Below, one piece after another: positions 1-8,349 of a stretch of DNA of 57,293 bases. The notes under the pieces were generated by a model. That model saw only the letters and a program-made list of their open reading frames with translations, was not told the origin of the DNA and ran no database searches. Numbering within the stretch: position 1 is the stretch's first letter; each line of letters opens with the position of its first letter. The stretch lies in assembly GCA_004558205.1 (NCBI GenBank), contig SFDM01000016.1, positions 1 to 57,293 of the forward strand, read 5' to 3'. Origin of the DNA: Pyramidobacter piscolens. GTDB taxonomy: Bacteria > Synergistota > Synergistia > Synergistales > Dethiosulfovibrionaceae. A program made the translations under genes and the position numbers.

Positions 1-1
1 G

Positions 2-112
2 ATCATGACCACCCTGATCCACTCCCTGGCCCAGCAGGGCAAGGAACTGGGCATCGCCTCCGCTTGCATCGGCGGCGGACAGGGCGCCGCCATCGTGATT
101 CGGAAACTGTAA
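2..112 (+). CDS. Thiolase (acetyl-CoA acetyltransferase), 3' end only
   Basis: The window opens inside this gene; 36 C-terminal residues and the TAA stop are visible. The segment LASACIGGGQG-type ending (seen as IASACIGGGQGAAIVI) is the conserved C-terminal motif of thiolases, whose cysteine acts as the general acid/base in the thiolytic or condensing reaction between two acyl-CoA molecules. The start lies upstream of the window. It is followed at about 45 bases by an intrinsic terminator, so it is the last gene of its transcript. A role in acetoacetyl-CoA or 3-ketoacyl-CoA metabolism is family knowledge; the exact substrate cannot be told from this tail. Confidence 0.85.
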   Translation: MMTTLIHSLAQQGKELGIASACIGGGQGAAIVIRKL

Positions 113-157
113 AGGCAGGACCGGCAGAACTTGCTCTTTGAAGCCCCAATCGATATA

Positions 158-194
158 AAAACGCATGGACCTGCGACAGGTCCATGCGTTTTTT
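158..194 (+). terminator. Intrinsic terminator after thiolase
   Basis: A 12-bp perfect stem (ACGCATGGACCT paired with AGGTCCATGCGT, loop of 5) is followed by six T. It ends the thiolase transcript. An almost identical hairpin recurs at 1492-1528. Confidence 0.9.
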
Positions 195-210
195 ATGCCA
201 GCCGAAAAAA

Positions 211-226
211 TGTTCCACGTGGAACA
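211..226. other. parS-like site 1
   Basis: The perfect 16-bp palindrome TGTTCCACGTGGAACA matches the ParB-binding parS consensus (Pseudomonas-type TGTTCCACGTGGAACC, Bacillus-type TGTTNCACGTGAAACA). It lies between genes, with A and T runs extending the palindrome to 24 bp. Function as a chromosome-segregation nucleation site is inferred from sequence identity only. Confidence 0.75.
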
Positions 227-281
227 TTTTCCGGCCGGCCATGAATTTACCACAAGAAAGAGGTTGCGCCACAGCAAGTGA

Positions 282-347
282 ACAGGCGAAAGCGACTCCT
301 GCATTTCCGTTATTGAAGCCGTCACAGACACAAAGAGATGGGAATGA
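282..347 (+). pseudogene. Remnant of a MazE-type antitoxin 3' end
   Basis: A 21-codon open frame directly upstream of mazF ends in RWE and a TGA that overlaps the toxin start as ATGA, the usual MazE/MazF junction. An in-frame TGA at 279-281 and the parS site at 211-226 leave no room for a full antitoxin of about 80 residues. I read it as the surviving tail of a truncated antitoxin gene. The assignment rests on position and overlap; the residues themselves are too few to identify. Confidence 0.35.
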
Positions 348-667
348 AGCGCGGCGGTCTTGTGACTGTCACCGTTCAAGGCGATTATGGAAAAACACGG
401 CCTGCTTTGGTAATTCAGTCAGACTACTTCGATCTTCACCTGTCAGTGACGATTCTTCCGCTGACAAGTGCCTTAAAAGGTGCGCCGCTATTTAGAATCA
501 CCGTTGATCCGCGAAAGGAGAACGGACTTACGCGACCTACACAGGTCATAATAGATAAAGCCCTGACAGTGTTGCGTGAAAAAATAGGCCCAGTGATCGG
601 GCGCCTTGGCGACGATGAAATGATAGCCGTAACTCGCTCGCTTGCCCTGTTTCTCGGCTTTGCGTGA
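344..667 (+). CDS. MazF/PemK-family mRNA interferase toxin, orphan
   Basis: The 107-residue product starts MKRGGLVTV, followed by the family hallmark YGKTRPALVIQS, then ILPLTS, PLFRITV and a C-terminal IGRLGDDEM segment, covering the whole SH3-like barrel of type II toxins that cut mRNA. I chose the second ATG (344) because it overlaps the upstream TGA and gives the usual MKRG start; ATG 338 is the alternative. The RGD turn of many homologues is RGG here. A complete antitoxin partner is not visible upstream or downstream, which is odd for an active toxin and suggests a decayed or silenced module. It sits inside the block bounded by the two terminator+parS repeats. Confidence 0.85.
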   Translation: MKRGGLVTVTVQGDYGKTRPALVIQSDYFDLHLSVTILPLTSALKGAPLFRITVDPRKENGLTRPTQVIIDKALTVLREKIGPVIGRLGDDEMIAVTRSLALFLGFA

Positions 668-881
668 AGTATCCCATCATTGATAAAAAGCATGAGCCCT
701 TCGACGGGGTCATGCTTTTTTTGATTTTGTTATTCGTACTTGTTGCTAAGCGGAGAATCCACTATAATTCAAAAATAGAGGGCCCATCGCGGCAGCTCTG
801 TGCAAGATCAATACTCTTTCTCCACTTACAGACTAAACATTGAGCGAAATTAGCGGTACGATAGGATAGGGTGATGAAAAA

Positions 882-1343
882 ATGGCTGAGAGATATGAGA
901 TCAATGCCGAACAGAAAGCGGAAATAGAAAAAGCGCGCAAAAAGAACAAGGATAAGCGAGTTGAGGCGAGATTAAAAGTCCTATGCATGCGAGCTGATGG
1001 AAAAAGTTTGAAGGAAATCAGCGAGGTCTCCGGATATCACTATGCGCATGTAAGCAAAATTGTCTCAAATTTTATCAATCGCGGCCTTGATTTTGTCATG
1101 GATTCCCATCATGCTGTGAACAGGCAGAACATGACCCGCGAGGAAGAAGCGAAAATTCTAGCGCCTTTTTTTGAGAAAGCTGAAAAGGGACAGGTTGTTT
1201 CAGTGGCGGAAATAGCCGCGGCATATCAGAACGCGGTGGATCATCCAGTCAGTCCCACGCAGATATATCGCGTTCTGCATCGGCACAAATGGCGCAAAGT
1301 GACGCCCCGGAGCCGCCGCCCTAAAAAGGCAAGCGATGATTGA
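882..1343 (+). CDS. Helix-turn-helix protein, IS630-type transposase N-terminal half
   Basis: The 153-residue basic protein has two DNA-binding segments: residues about 25-70 (ADGKSLKEISEVSGYHYAHV) resembling the first HTH, and about 100-140 (SPTQIYRVLHRHKWRKV) resembling the winged helix that precedes the DDE catalytic domain of IS630/Tc1-type transposases. No DDE domain follows; the frame stops after RRPKKASDD. It could be a truncated transposase or a domesticated stand-alone DNA-binding protein. It lies in the repeat-bounded block with mazF. No terminal inverted repeats of an insertion sequence were found around it. Confidence 0.6.
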   Translation: MAERYEINAEQKAEIEKARKKNKDKRVEARLKVLCMRADGKSLKEISEVSGYHYAHVSKIVSNFINRGLDFVMDSHHAVNRQNMTREEEAKILAPFFEKAEKGQVVSVAEIAAAYQNAVDHPVSPTQIYRVLHRHKWRKVTPRSRRPKKASDD

Positions 1344-1437
1344 GCTCTTCTGTTCCTCCCTCCACGCCGTAAATGAACATGCCGAAAAACCACCAGTGGC
1401 TGCTCTTCTGAAAATCAAAAAGGAACAAGAACCGTGA
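1336..1437 (+). CDS. Small ORF overlapping the HTH gene, uncertain
   Basis: A 33-codon frame begins with an ATG overlapping the last codons of the HTH gene. The product (starting MIELFCSSLHAVNEHAEK) resembles nothing I know. Translational coupling is possible, but it may be chance or a decayed remainder of the transposase C-terminus. Confidence 0.15.
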   Translation: MIELFCSSLHAVNEHAEKPPVAALLKIKKEQEP

Positions 1438-1491
1438 AAAAGCGCGACCGGACTGGCGTGGATTGTTCTTTAGAAGCCTCCAAATCAGCAC

Positions 1492-1528
1492 AAAAAAGCA
1501 TGGACCTGTCGCGGGTCCATGCTTTTTT
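1492..1528 (+). terminator. Intrinsic terminator, duplicate of the one at 158-194
   Basis: The stem AGCATGGACC/GGTCCATGCT is followed by six T, nearly the same hairpin as after the thiolase gene. It closes the mazF/HTH block. Confidence 0.85.
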
Positions 1529-1544
1529 GTGTTGGCAGGAAAAA

Positions 1545-1560
1545 TGTTCCACGTGGAACA
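1545..1560. other. parS-like site 2
   Basis: Perfect TGTTCCACGTGGAACA palindrome, intergenic, about 90 bases upstream of hsdR. Confidence 0.75.
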
Positions 1561-1651
1561 TTTTTCCGCCGGTTGTGGATCAGCCGGGAAAAGGATAGAA
1601 TGTTAAGCAAAGCTTATTTTCTCTGCATTCTGCGAAGGAGGTTTTCTGTCT

Positions 1652-4600
1652 ATGAAGTCCAATTTTGCCTTTCTGGAGAGCAAGTTTCCGCCGCTTGCCA
1701 GCCTTGGAGCGCTGGCAGAAAGCTACCTGTACAGCGATTCCAATTCCTGCCTGATGAAGCTGGGCATGATCGGAGAGACCATCGTCAACCTGATGTTTTC
1801 TTACGATCATCTGGAGCCGCCTCAAACAGACAACGCTGCCAGCCGGATCGTCGAACTGGCAAAAAAGGACCTTCTGCCCCGTGACCTTGAAGAAGTGCTT
1901 CACGCTCTCCGAAAAGCCCGTAATAGGGCAGTGCATGAGAACTTTTCCTCCGTCTCCGCCGGAAAAACGCTGCTTGAGATGGCCTACGGCCTCTGCGAAT
2001 GGTTCATGCAGACTTATGGCGACTGGAAGTACGCGAACCGTCCTTTCTTGCTGCCTTCTGAAAAAGACCTGGATGAAGAGAGGGAGCAGAACGCGCTGAT
2101 AGAAAAGGCCGTCGCCGCGCTCACCGAAAAAGCACAAGCGGCCGCTCACAACGCCCCCGCTGTGCCTCTCGAAAAACGCGCTGAAACGGCCAAGAAAGCC
2201 GCGTCACAGCGCCGTAAGAGCGAAGCCGAAACCCGTTACCTCATCGACGAGCAGCTGCGCGGCGTGGGCTGGGAGGCCGATACAGAGCAGTTGCGCTATT
2301 CCAAAGGGGCGCGCCCTGAAAAAGGACGGAACAAAGCCATAGCGGAATGGCCTACAGAATCCCCGTCGGGCGCGAAAGGTTTTGCCGATTACGCCCTCTT
2401 TGCGGGAGAACGGCTAGTGGCGTTCGTCGAAGCCAAGGCCATGCATAAAGACATTCCTTCGGTGATCGACAATCAATGCAAAGCCTACGCGCGCTCACTC
2501 AGAGCCGAGGACGCTCAGTATCAGATAGGCCGTTGGGGCGATTATAGAGTTCCCTTTTTGTTCGCCACCAACGGACGCCCTTATCTTCAGCAGCTTGAGA
2601 CCAAATCGGGCATTTGGTTTCTGGACCTTCGCGACTCCTTGGAGATTCCGCGTGCCCTCCGCGGCTGGATGAGTCCCGAAGGTATTCTGGAACGTCTTGC
2701 TCAGGACGATGAAGCCGCCGCTCGGAAACTTGAAAAAGAACCCTGGGATCTTCTGCGCAAGCCTTCGGGGCTGAATCTGCGCGAATATCAGATTCGCGCC
2801 ATTCAGGCCGCCGAGAACGCCATTCTTCAGGGACGCCGCCGGGTGCTGCTGTCTATGGCGACAGGCACAGGCAAAACCCGCACAGTCCTTGGGCTGATTT
2901 ATCGATTCCTCAAGACAGGGCGATTCCGCCGCATTCTGTTCCTTGTGGACAGAACGTCGCTGGGCGAGCAGGCTCTGGCGGTTTTTCACGACGTCAAGCT
3001 TGAAGACGGCCAGTCCCTTCTGGACATCTACAACGTCAAGACCCTTGACGACAAGACCGTTGACAGTGAGACGCGCCTCCACGTCGCCACGGTTCAGAGC
3101 ATGGTGCGCCGCATTCTCTCGCCTTCCGGCGACGATCCCATGCCTTCCGTCAGCGACTATGACTTGATTGTCGTCGACGAAGCCCACCGCGGCTACACCG
3201 CCGACCGCGAAATGGACGACGACGAACTTCTCTACAGAAGCCAAAGCGACTATATCAGCAAATACCGCGCCGTGATGGACTACTTCGACGCCGCGCGAAT
3301 CGCTCTTACCGCCACGCCGGCGCTGCATACCGTGGAGATATTCGGGCATCCTGTGTTCAATTACTCCTATCGTGAGGCCGTCATCGACGGGTTCCTGGTG
3401 GACCACGACGCTCCCCATATCCTTCAAACACGCCTCAGCTCCGGCGGAATTCACTATAATGCCGGCGACAAGGTGAACTATTACGACCTCGAGACAGGGC
3501 AGATCTTCATCAACGAACTCTGTCCCGACGAACTTAATTTCAGCGTAGAACAGTTTAACCGCGACATTATCACCGAAAGCTTCAACCGTGCCGTACTGCG
3601 GGAGATCTCAAAGGATATCGACCCTGAATGGCCCGAGCAGGGCAAGACGTTGATCTTCGCCGTAAACAACCAGCACGCCGACCTGATCGTCAAAATTCTG
3701 CGCGAAATCTACGCCGAGACCGGCGTGGATCAGGACGCGATCGTCAAAATAACCGCTTCCATCGGCGACCGCAGCCAGGTGCAAAACGCTATCCAGCGCT
3801 TCAAGAACGAGCGATTCCCCAGCGTCGTCGTCACCGTGGATCTTTTGACCACGGGCATCGACGTGCCCGAAATAGCACGCCTCGTTTTTTTGCGCTGTGT
3901 CAAATCACGCATTCTCTTCGAGCAGATGATGGGGCGCGCTACCCGCCTGTGCCCCGCTATCCGCAAAGACCATTTTGAGATTTACGATCCCGTGGGCGTC
4001 TACGACTGCCTCCAGCAGGTGAGCTCCATGAGGCCGGTGACGGTCAGCCCGGCCATCAGCTATACCCAGCTTCTCGACGACCTGTCGTCGCCTCTGGAGG
4101 CCCCTCTTCCCCTGACCGCCATGGACGCCTGTCAAACTCTTCCGGCCGAGACCAGCGAGGGCGCTCTGGAATACCGCGTCGGCCTGCTTCTGGCCAAGCT
4201 GCAGCGCGCTCAGGCCCGTATGGACGACGAGGCTAAGGCCCAGTTTGCCCATAAATCAGGCGGATTGGCGCCAGCGCAGTTCATTGAACAGATCAGAAAC
4301 CTTCCGCTTCGGGAAGCCCGCGCCGAACTTGAGGCAAACCGCGCGCTTTTCGGTTTTCTCGACGGCTTCAGGGTGGGCAGCGGCCGCGGCGTTATCATTT
4401 CCGACAAACCCGATGAAATGGTCAGCCATGTCCGCGGCTACGGCAAAAACGACGCCACTCCCGAGGATTACATCGAAAGCTTCAGCGACTACATTAAAAC
4501 CCACGCCAACGAGATTGCCGCGCTGCGCACGCTCTGCACCCGGCCACAGGAACTTACCCGCCAATCCCTTAAAAGCCTGCGCATGGAACTGAGCGTCGAA

Positions 4601-4966
4601 GGCTATACGGTCCATCAGCTTAACTCCGCTCTCAGCCAGACGAAGAACCAGACCATCGCCGCCGACATCATCAGCATCATCCGCAACAAAGCCATCGGCT
4701 CGCCGCTGGAAAATCACGAGTCGCGGGTCCGCCGCGCCGTGGAAAAGCTCAAAGCCGCTCACAGCTTTACGGCGCAGGAGCTTCACTGGCTCGACCGCAT
4801 GGAAAAGTATCTGATGGCCGAATCGGTCCTTAACCGTATCACCTTCGACGAAGACCAGCGTTTTAAAGACGACGGAGGATTTTTAAGGATCAATAAAGTC
4901 TTCCGCAGCGCCCTTCCGCAAATCCTCGACGAACTGAACGCCAACCTTTATGAGAACGCGAATTAA
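1652..4966 (+). CDS. hsdR: Type I restriction enzyme, R (endonuclease/translocase) subunit
   Basis: This 1104-residue protein cleaves foreign DNA in complex with HsdM and HsdS after ATP-driven translocation. Visible in order: a DUF4145-like N-terminal domain (about 1-130); the nuclease core around residue 240-260 with FADYALF and VEAKA, the PD-(D/E)xK acidic and E-x-K residues; Walker A ATGTGKT near 402; DEAH box near 508; the TATPA motif III; the TTGID motif V; the QMMGRATR motif VI near 760; and a C-terminal EcoEI_R_C-type region. The start ATG has GGAGG 9 bases upstream. It is first in the operon hsdR-hsdM-hsdS, with 18 bases to hsdM. Confidence 0.95.
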   Translation: MKSNFAFLESKFPPLASLGALAESYLYSDSNSCLMKLGMIGETIVNLMFSYDHLEPPQTDNAASRIVELAKKDLLPRDLEEVLHALRKARNRAVHENFSSVSAGKTLLEMAYGLCEWFMQTYGDWKYANRPFLLPSEKDLDEEREQNALIEKAVAALTEKAQAAAHNAPAVPLEKRAETAKKAASQRRKSEAETRYLIDEQLRGVGWEADTEQLRYSKGARPEKGRNKAIAEWPTESPSGAKGFADYALFAGERLVAFVEAKAMHKDIPSVIDNQCKAYARSLRAEDAQYQIGRWGDYRVPFLFATNGRPYLQQLETKSGIWFLDLRDSLEIPRALRGWMSPEGILERLAQDDEAAARKLEKEPWDLLRKPSGLNLREYQIRAIQAAENAILQGRRRVLLSMATGTGKTRTVLGLIYRFLKTGRFRRILFLVDRTSLGEQALAVFHDVKLEDGQSLLDIYNVKTLDDKTVDSETRLHVATVQSMVRRILSPSGDDPMPSVSDYDLIVVDEAHRGYTADREMDDDELLYRSQSDYISKYRAVMDYFDAARIALTATPALHTVEIFGHPVFNYSYREAVIDGFLVDHDAPHILQTRLSSGGIHYNAGDKVNYYDLETGQIFINELCPDELNFSVEQFNRDIITESFNRAVLREISKDIDPEWPEQGKTLIFAVNNQHADLIVKILREIYAETGVDQDAIVKITASIGDRSQVQNAIQRFKNERFPSVVVTVDLLTTGIDVPEIARLVFLRCVKSRILFEQMMGRATRLCPAIRKDHFEIYDPVGVYDCLQQVSSMRPVTVSPAISYTQLLDDLSSPLEAPLPLTAMDACQTLPAETSEGALEYRVGLLLAKLQRAQARMDDEAKAQFAHKSGGLAPAQFIEQIRNLPLREARAELEANRALFGFLDGFRVGSGRGVIISDKPDEMVSHVRGYGKNDATPEDYIESFSDYIKTHANEIAALRTLCTRPQELTRQSLKSLRMELSVEGYTVHQLNSALSQTKNQTIAADIISIIRNKAIGSPLENHESRVRRAVEKLKAAHSFTAQELHWLDRMEKYLMAESVLNRITFDEDQRFKDDGGFLRINKVFRSALPQILDELNANLYENAN

Positions 4967-4984
4967 GCATCCAGGAGGAAAATC

Positions 4985-6397
4985 ATGACAACCCAGGAAA
5001 TAGTCTCGAAGCTTTGGAACCTGTGCAACGTGCTTCGCGACGACGGCATCACCTATCACCAGTACGTGACGGAACTGACCTATATCCTTTTTCTCAAGAT
5101 GGCCAAGGAAACCGGCGCCGAAAAAGAACTTCCCGAAGGATGGCGCTGGGATCAGCTCTGTTCAAAGAGCGGCGTGGAGCTGAAACACTTTTACAAAGAG
5201 CTTCTCGACCACCTCGGCAACAGCGCCGGCAGCCGCGTAAGCTCCATCTACCAGGGCGCCGTCAGCAGCATCGCCAAGCCCGCCAACCTGGAGATCATCA
5301 TTCGCGCCATCGACAAACTCGACTGGTACTCCGCCAAAGAAGAAGGCCTGGGCAACCTCTACGAAGGCCTTTTAGAGAAGAACGCCGGCGAGAAAAAATC
5401 CGGCGCGGGCCAGTACTTCACGCCGCGAGTGCTCATCGACGTGATGACGCGCCTCTGTGATCCCCAGCCCGGCGAGCTTTGCAACGACCCCGCCTGCGGC
5501 ACCTTTGGCTTTATGATCGCCGCCGACCGCGTCGTCAAGGAGCGTACCGACAACCTTTACGACCTCGACGCCGACGCCGCCGAATTTCAGAAGAAACAAG
5601 CCTTCTCAGGCTGCGAACTGGTTCCCGAGACCCACCGCCTCGCCCTGATGAACGCCATGCTTCACGACATGGAAGGCCCCATCCTGTGCGGCGACACCCT
5701 TTCAAGCCTGGGAAAGCAGATGAAGAACTTCGACCTGGTGCTCACCAATCCTCCCTTTGGTACCAAAAAAGGCGGCGAGCGCGCCAACCGCGACGACTTC
5801 ACCTATTCCACCAGCAACAAACAGCTCAACTTCCTCCAGCACATCTACCGCAGCCTCAAGTCCGACGGCCGCGCCCGCGCCGCCGTGGTGCTGCCCGACA
5901 ACGTGCTTTTCGCCGACGGCGACGGCGAGAAAATCCGCGTGGACCTCATGGACAAGTGCGACCTTCACACAGTGCTGCGCCTGCCTACGGGCATCTTTTA
6001 CGCCCAAGGAGTGAAAACCAACGTGCTCTTCTTCCGCCGCGGCGTCTCCGACAGGGGCAACACGAAGGAAGTCTGGTTCTACGACCTGCGCACCAATATG
6101 CCTTCCTTCGGCAAGACCAGTCCGCTCAAAAAAGAGCACTTCGCCGCTTTCGAGGCCGCCTACGCCGCCGGCGACCGGCGGGCCGTGCGGGATGAACGCT
6201 GGCGCTGCTTCAGCCGCGAGGAGATCGCCGCCAAAGGCAACAGCCTGGACCTGGGCCTGATCCGTGACGAAAAGCTGCTGGACTATGAAGACCTGCCGGA
6301 CCCTGTGGAAAGCGCTCAGGAAGCCGCGGACGAGCTTGAACAGGCGCTGGACCTGCTGGCTTCGGTGGCGGCGGAACTGCGGCGGTTTAAAGATTAA
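4985..6397 (+). CDS. hsdM: Type I DNA methyltransferase, M subunit
   Basis: A 470-residue N6-adenine methyltransferase subunit that modifies host DNA at the site chosen by HsdS and forms part of the restriction complex. The N-terminal HsdM helical domain (about 1-125) precedes the AdoMet-binding motif DPACGTFGF near residue 167 and the catalytic NPPF near 255, followed by the family's QLNFLQHI and LPDNVLF segments. Motif I usually reads DPACGTGGF; here the sixth position is Phe, a mild variant. AGGAGG precedes the ATG. The C-terminal 40 residues are a Glu/Leu-rich helix. A degenerate copy of the window's intergenic repeat separates it from hsdS. Confidence 0.95.
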   Translation: MTTQEIVSKLWNLCNVLRDDGITYHQYVTELTYILFLKMAKETGAEKELPEGWRWDQLCSKSGVELKHFYKELLDHLGNSAGSRVSSIYQGAVSSIAKPANLEIIIRAIDKLDWYSAKEEGLGNLYEGLLEKNAGEKKSGAGQYFTPRVLIDVMTRLCDPQPGELCNDPACGTFGFMIAADRVVKERTDNLYDLDADAAEFQKKQAFSGCELVPETHRLALMNAMLHDMEGPILCGDTLSSLGKQMKNFDLVLTNPPFGTKKGGERANRDDFTYSTSNKQLNFLQHIYRSLKSDGRARAAVVLPDNVLFADGDGEKIRVDLMDKCDLHTVLRLPTGIFYAQGVKTNVLFFRRGVSDRGNTKEVWFYDLRTNMPSFGKTSPLKKEHFAAFEAAYAAGDRRAVRDERWRCFSREEIAAKGNSLDLGLIRDEKLLDYEDLPDPVESAQEAADELEQALDLLASVAAELRRFKD

Positions 6398-6462
6398 AAG
6401 ATTAAGACGCAAAGGATAAGGGGCAAGGAGGCAAAGGACGCGAAGGAGAACCTTTGAAACTC
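6392..6462. repeat. Degenerate half-copy of the palindromic repeat
   Basis: Contains AAAGATTAAGACGCAAAGG, GGCAAAGGACGCGAAGGAGA and CCTTTGAAACTCT, matching the inner left arm of the full elements at 8525 and 24699. It begins at the hsdM stop codon, inside the restriction operon. Confidence 0.55.
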
Positions 6463-6539
6463 TGGAAGGGCTATCTGTCTTTTGTTCCAAGTGACCGCTG
6501 CCTTTTGCGCAGGACTGAATGACAAGGGGGACTGGACCC

Positions 6540-7892
6540 GTGAAAGATAAAAAGAACGCCTCTACCGCCGAAGAACGGCTGAAGGAGGCGCTCGTGCCAA
6601 AAGAAGAACAGCCCTATGAACTGCCGGGAAATTGGGCGTGGACTACGTTAAGATTATTAGTAGAATCTGTAAAAGATAGCACTTTGGATTTTTCAGAGCT
6701 CAATGATAAATATGTTGGACTGGAACATATGCAAAAAGACGGGGGAGAACTTTTGTTCGGAGGTGCCTCTGAAATTAAAAGTTTGAAAAATCGTTTTTCG
6801 TCTGGCAATATTCTTTATGGTAAGCTACGGCCCTATCTCAATAAGCATGGAATAGCCTCATTTGATGGTATTTGTTCTACGGATATCTTAGTATTTCAGA
6901 CTCGTTCTTGTGCGGATGCTAATTTTGTAAATTATTTTTTTAATACAACGTGGTTTATGGATTATGCGGTTTCTTATTCAAAAGGGATAAACCTGCCTCG
7001 TGTTTCAGAAAGCACCGTGTTAAATGCTCAATGCCCTTTACCACCCCTTGCCGAACAAAAGCGCATCGTCGAGCGCATTGAGGGCTTATTCTCCAAGCTT
7101 GACGAGGCGAAAGAGCTTATTCAATCGTCGTTGGAACGCTCTCAGCTCCGCAGATCCGCCATCCTCCACGCCGCCTTTACCGGCCAGCTGACCGAGCAAT
7201 GGAGAAAAGAAAACAACGTCAGTCAAGAGACCTGGCAGAAAAAAACACTTGGAGCTTTTTGTGATTCATTCCAATATGGGACTTCTAAAAAATCACAAAA
7301 TTCAGGACGTATCGCTGTAATCAGAATGGGTAACCTGCAACAAGGGGAAATATCCTGGGATAATCTCGCTTTTACGGATGACGATGAAGATATCGATAAA
7401 TATCTGCTTCGCAAAGGAGACGTACTATTTAACAGAACAAATAGCCCTGAACTTGTTGGAAAAACATCGATTTATAGAGGCGAACAACCAGCTATTTTTG
7501 CCGGATATTTGATAAGAATCAATTATGGTCATGAACTGACAGGGGAGTTTTTGAACTATCTCTTAAATTCTATGTCAGCTCGCGACTACTGCAATGCTGT
7601 TAAAACTGACGGCGTGAATCAATCGAATATCAACGCTCAAAAATTAGCAGCTTTTCCATGTTCGATCCCATCCCTTCCCGAGCAGCACGAAATCGTCCGT
7701 ATTCTCGACAGCCTTCTTCAAAAGGAGGACGCCGCGCGGGAACTTTGTGAAGGGGTGTTGGAGAAGATCGAACTGACCAGAAAATCCATCCTTGCCCAAG
7801 CCTTCCGAGGCCATTTAGGAACCAACAACCCGAACGACCCTTCGGCGCTGGACCTATTGGAAAAAGTCTTTAGGGATTCTTCGACGGTTTAG
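6540..7892 (+). CDS. hsdS: Type I restriction-modification specificity subunit
   Basis: The 450-residue protein recognises the bipartite target and holds the complex together. Two target-recognition domains (about residues 30-170 and 230-375) alternate with two conserved helical spacers that each begin PLPPLAEQKRIVERIE-like (PSLPEQHEIVRIL in the second). The recognition domains are AT-rich with many AAA/TTT codons, whereas the conserved spacers match the GC-rich genome, the mark of imported or swapped specificity domains. GTG 6540 has AAGGGGG 9 bases upstream; ATG 6519 in the same frame is the alternative start. No inverted second hsdS for phase variation is present in this window. Confidence 0.93.
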   Translation: MKDKKNASTAEERLKEALVPKEEQPYELPGNWAWTTLRLLVESVKDSTLDFSELNDKYVGLEHMQKDGGELLFGGASEIKSLKNRFSSGNILYGKLRPYLNKHGIASFDGICSTDILVFQTRSCADANFVNYFFNTTWFMDYAVSYSKGINLPRVSESTVLNAQCPLPPLAEQKRIVERIEGLFSKLDEAKELIQSSLERSQLRRSAILHAAFTGQLTEQWRKENNVSQETWQKKTLGAFCDSFQYGTSKKSQNSGRIAVIRMGNLQQGEISWDNLAFTDDDEDIDKYLLRKGDVLFNRTNSPELVGKTSIYRGEQPAIFAGYLIRINYGHELTGEFLNYLLNSMSARDYCNAVKTDGVNQSNINAQKLAAFPCSIPSLPEQHEIVRILDSLLQKEDAARELCEGVLEKIELTRKSILAQAFRGHLGTNNPNDPSALDLLEKVFRDSSTV

Positions 7893-7971
7893 CGGCAAAA
7901 GGGGTTAGCAAATACAAGGCCATAAATGAAATTGCCGACCTCAAAGAAAGGAATGATATAGTTGAGGAACG

Positions 7972-8289
7972 TTGTCCCGCGAGGAAGTTCAAGAGCAACA
8001 GGTCAGCGAAGGTCTTTTGTCCCGCGAAGATATTCTGGAAGATCAGTTTATTGGCGAGACTATAGCGACGCTTGTCATGGCCCGTCGTGAAGGCTCGCTC
8101 AGCCAGAACGACCTGGCTCGCGTCAGCGGTGTAACTCAGCCTATTATCAGCCGTTTTGAGCGTGACGGAACCGATCCCAGGGTCTCAACGCTCATTCGTC
8201 TACTCGCGCCTTTCGGCAAAACCTTGGCCGTGGTGCCTATCGCCCCTGAGAACGAAGCGAAAGGACGCCATACTATTGCCGCAATGTAG
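7972..8289 (+). CDS. XRE-family HTH regulator or HigA-type antitoxin
   Basis: A 105-residue protein with an XRE helix-turn-helix at about 45-90 (LSQNDLARVSGVTQPIISRFERD). The initiator is TTG preceded by GAGGA; an in-frame TGA lies just upstream, so TTG is the first possible start. Similar proteins act as antitoxins to HigB/Gp49-type toxins, but no toxin gene precedes it. It could instead control the restriction genes upstream. The N-terminus carries an internal near-repeat (LSREEVQ... and LSREDIL). Confidence 0.7.
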   Translation: MSREEVQEQQVSEGLLSREDILEDQFIGETIATLVMARREGSLSQNDLARVSGVTQPIISRFERDGTDPRVSTLIRLLAPFGKTLAVVPIAPENEAKGRHTIAAM

Positions 8290-8349
8290 AACATGAAACT
8301 TTTAAAGACTGTGTTGAGTTAAAAATCTCGCGCTTTCCATGGTTCGTTG

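Larger units (their letters stand above)
157..238. repeat. Terminator + parS direct repeat, copy 1
   Basis: A segment made of a GCATGGACCT hairpin, a short spacer of GCCAGCC type, and the palindrome TGTTCCACGTGGAACA. It is repeated in the same order and orientation at 1491-1572. The two copies bracket 1.3 kb holding an orphan toxin gene and a transposase-type HTH gene, as if that block were inserted with, or created by, a duplication of the segment. Confidence 0.7.
1491..1572. repeat. Terminator + parS direct repeat, copy 2
   Basis: Second copy of the composite segment described at 157-238: same hairpin, same spacing, same 16-bp palindrome, then a TTTTCCG(C/G)CCGG continuation. Confidence 0.7.

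Noticed and set aside
184..495. Open frame beginning within the parS palindrome
   Set aside because: It overlaps mazF in another frame and owes its start to the palindrome; mazF has clear family motifs.
1652..7892. Phase-variable, invertible hsdS system
   Set aside because: Only one hsdS is present and no recombinase or inverted partial copy was found nearby.
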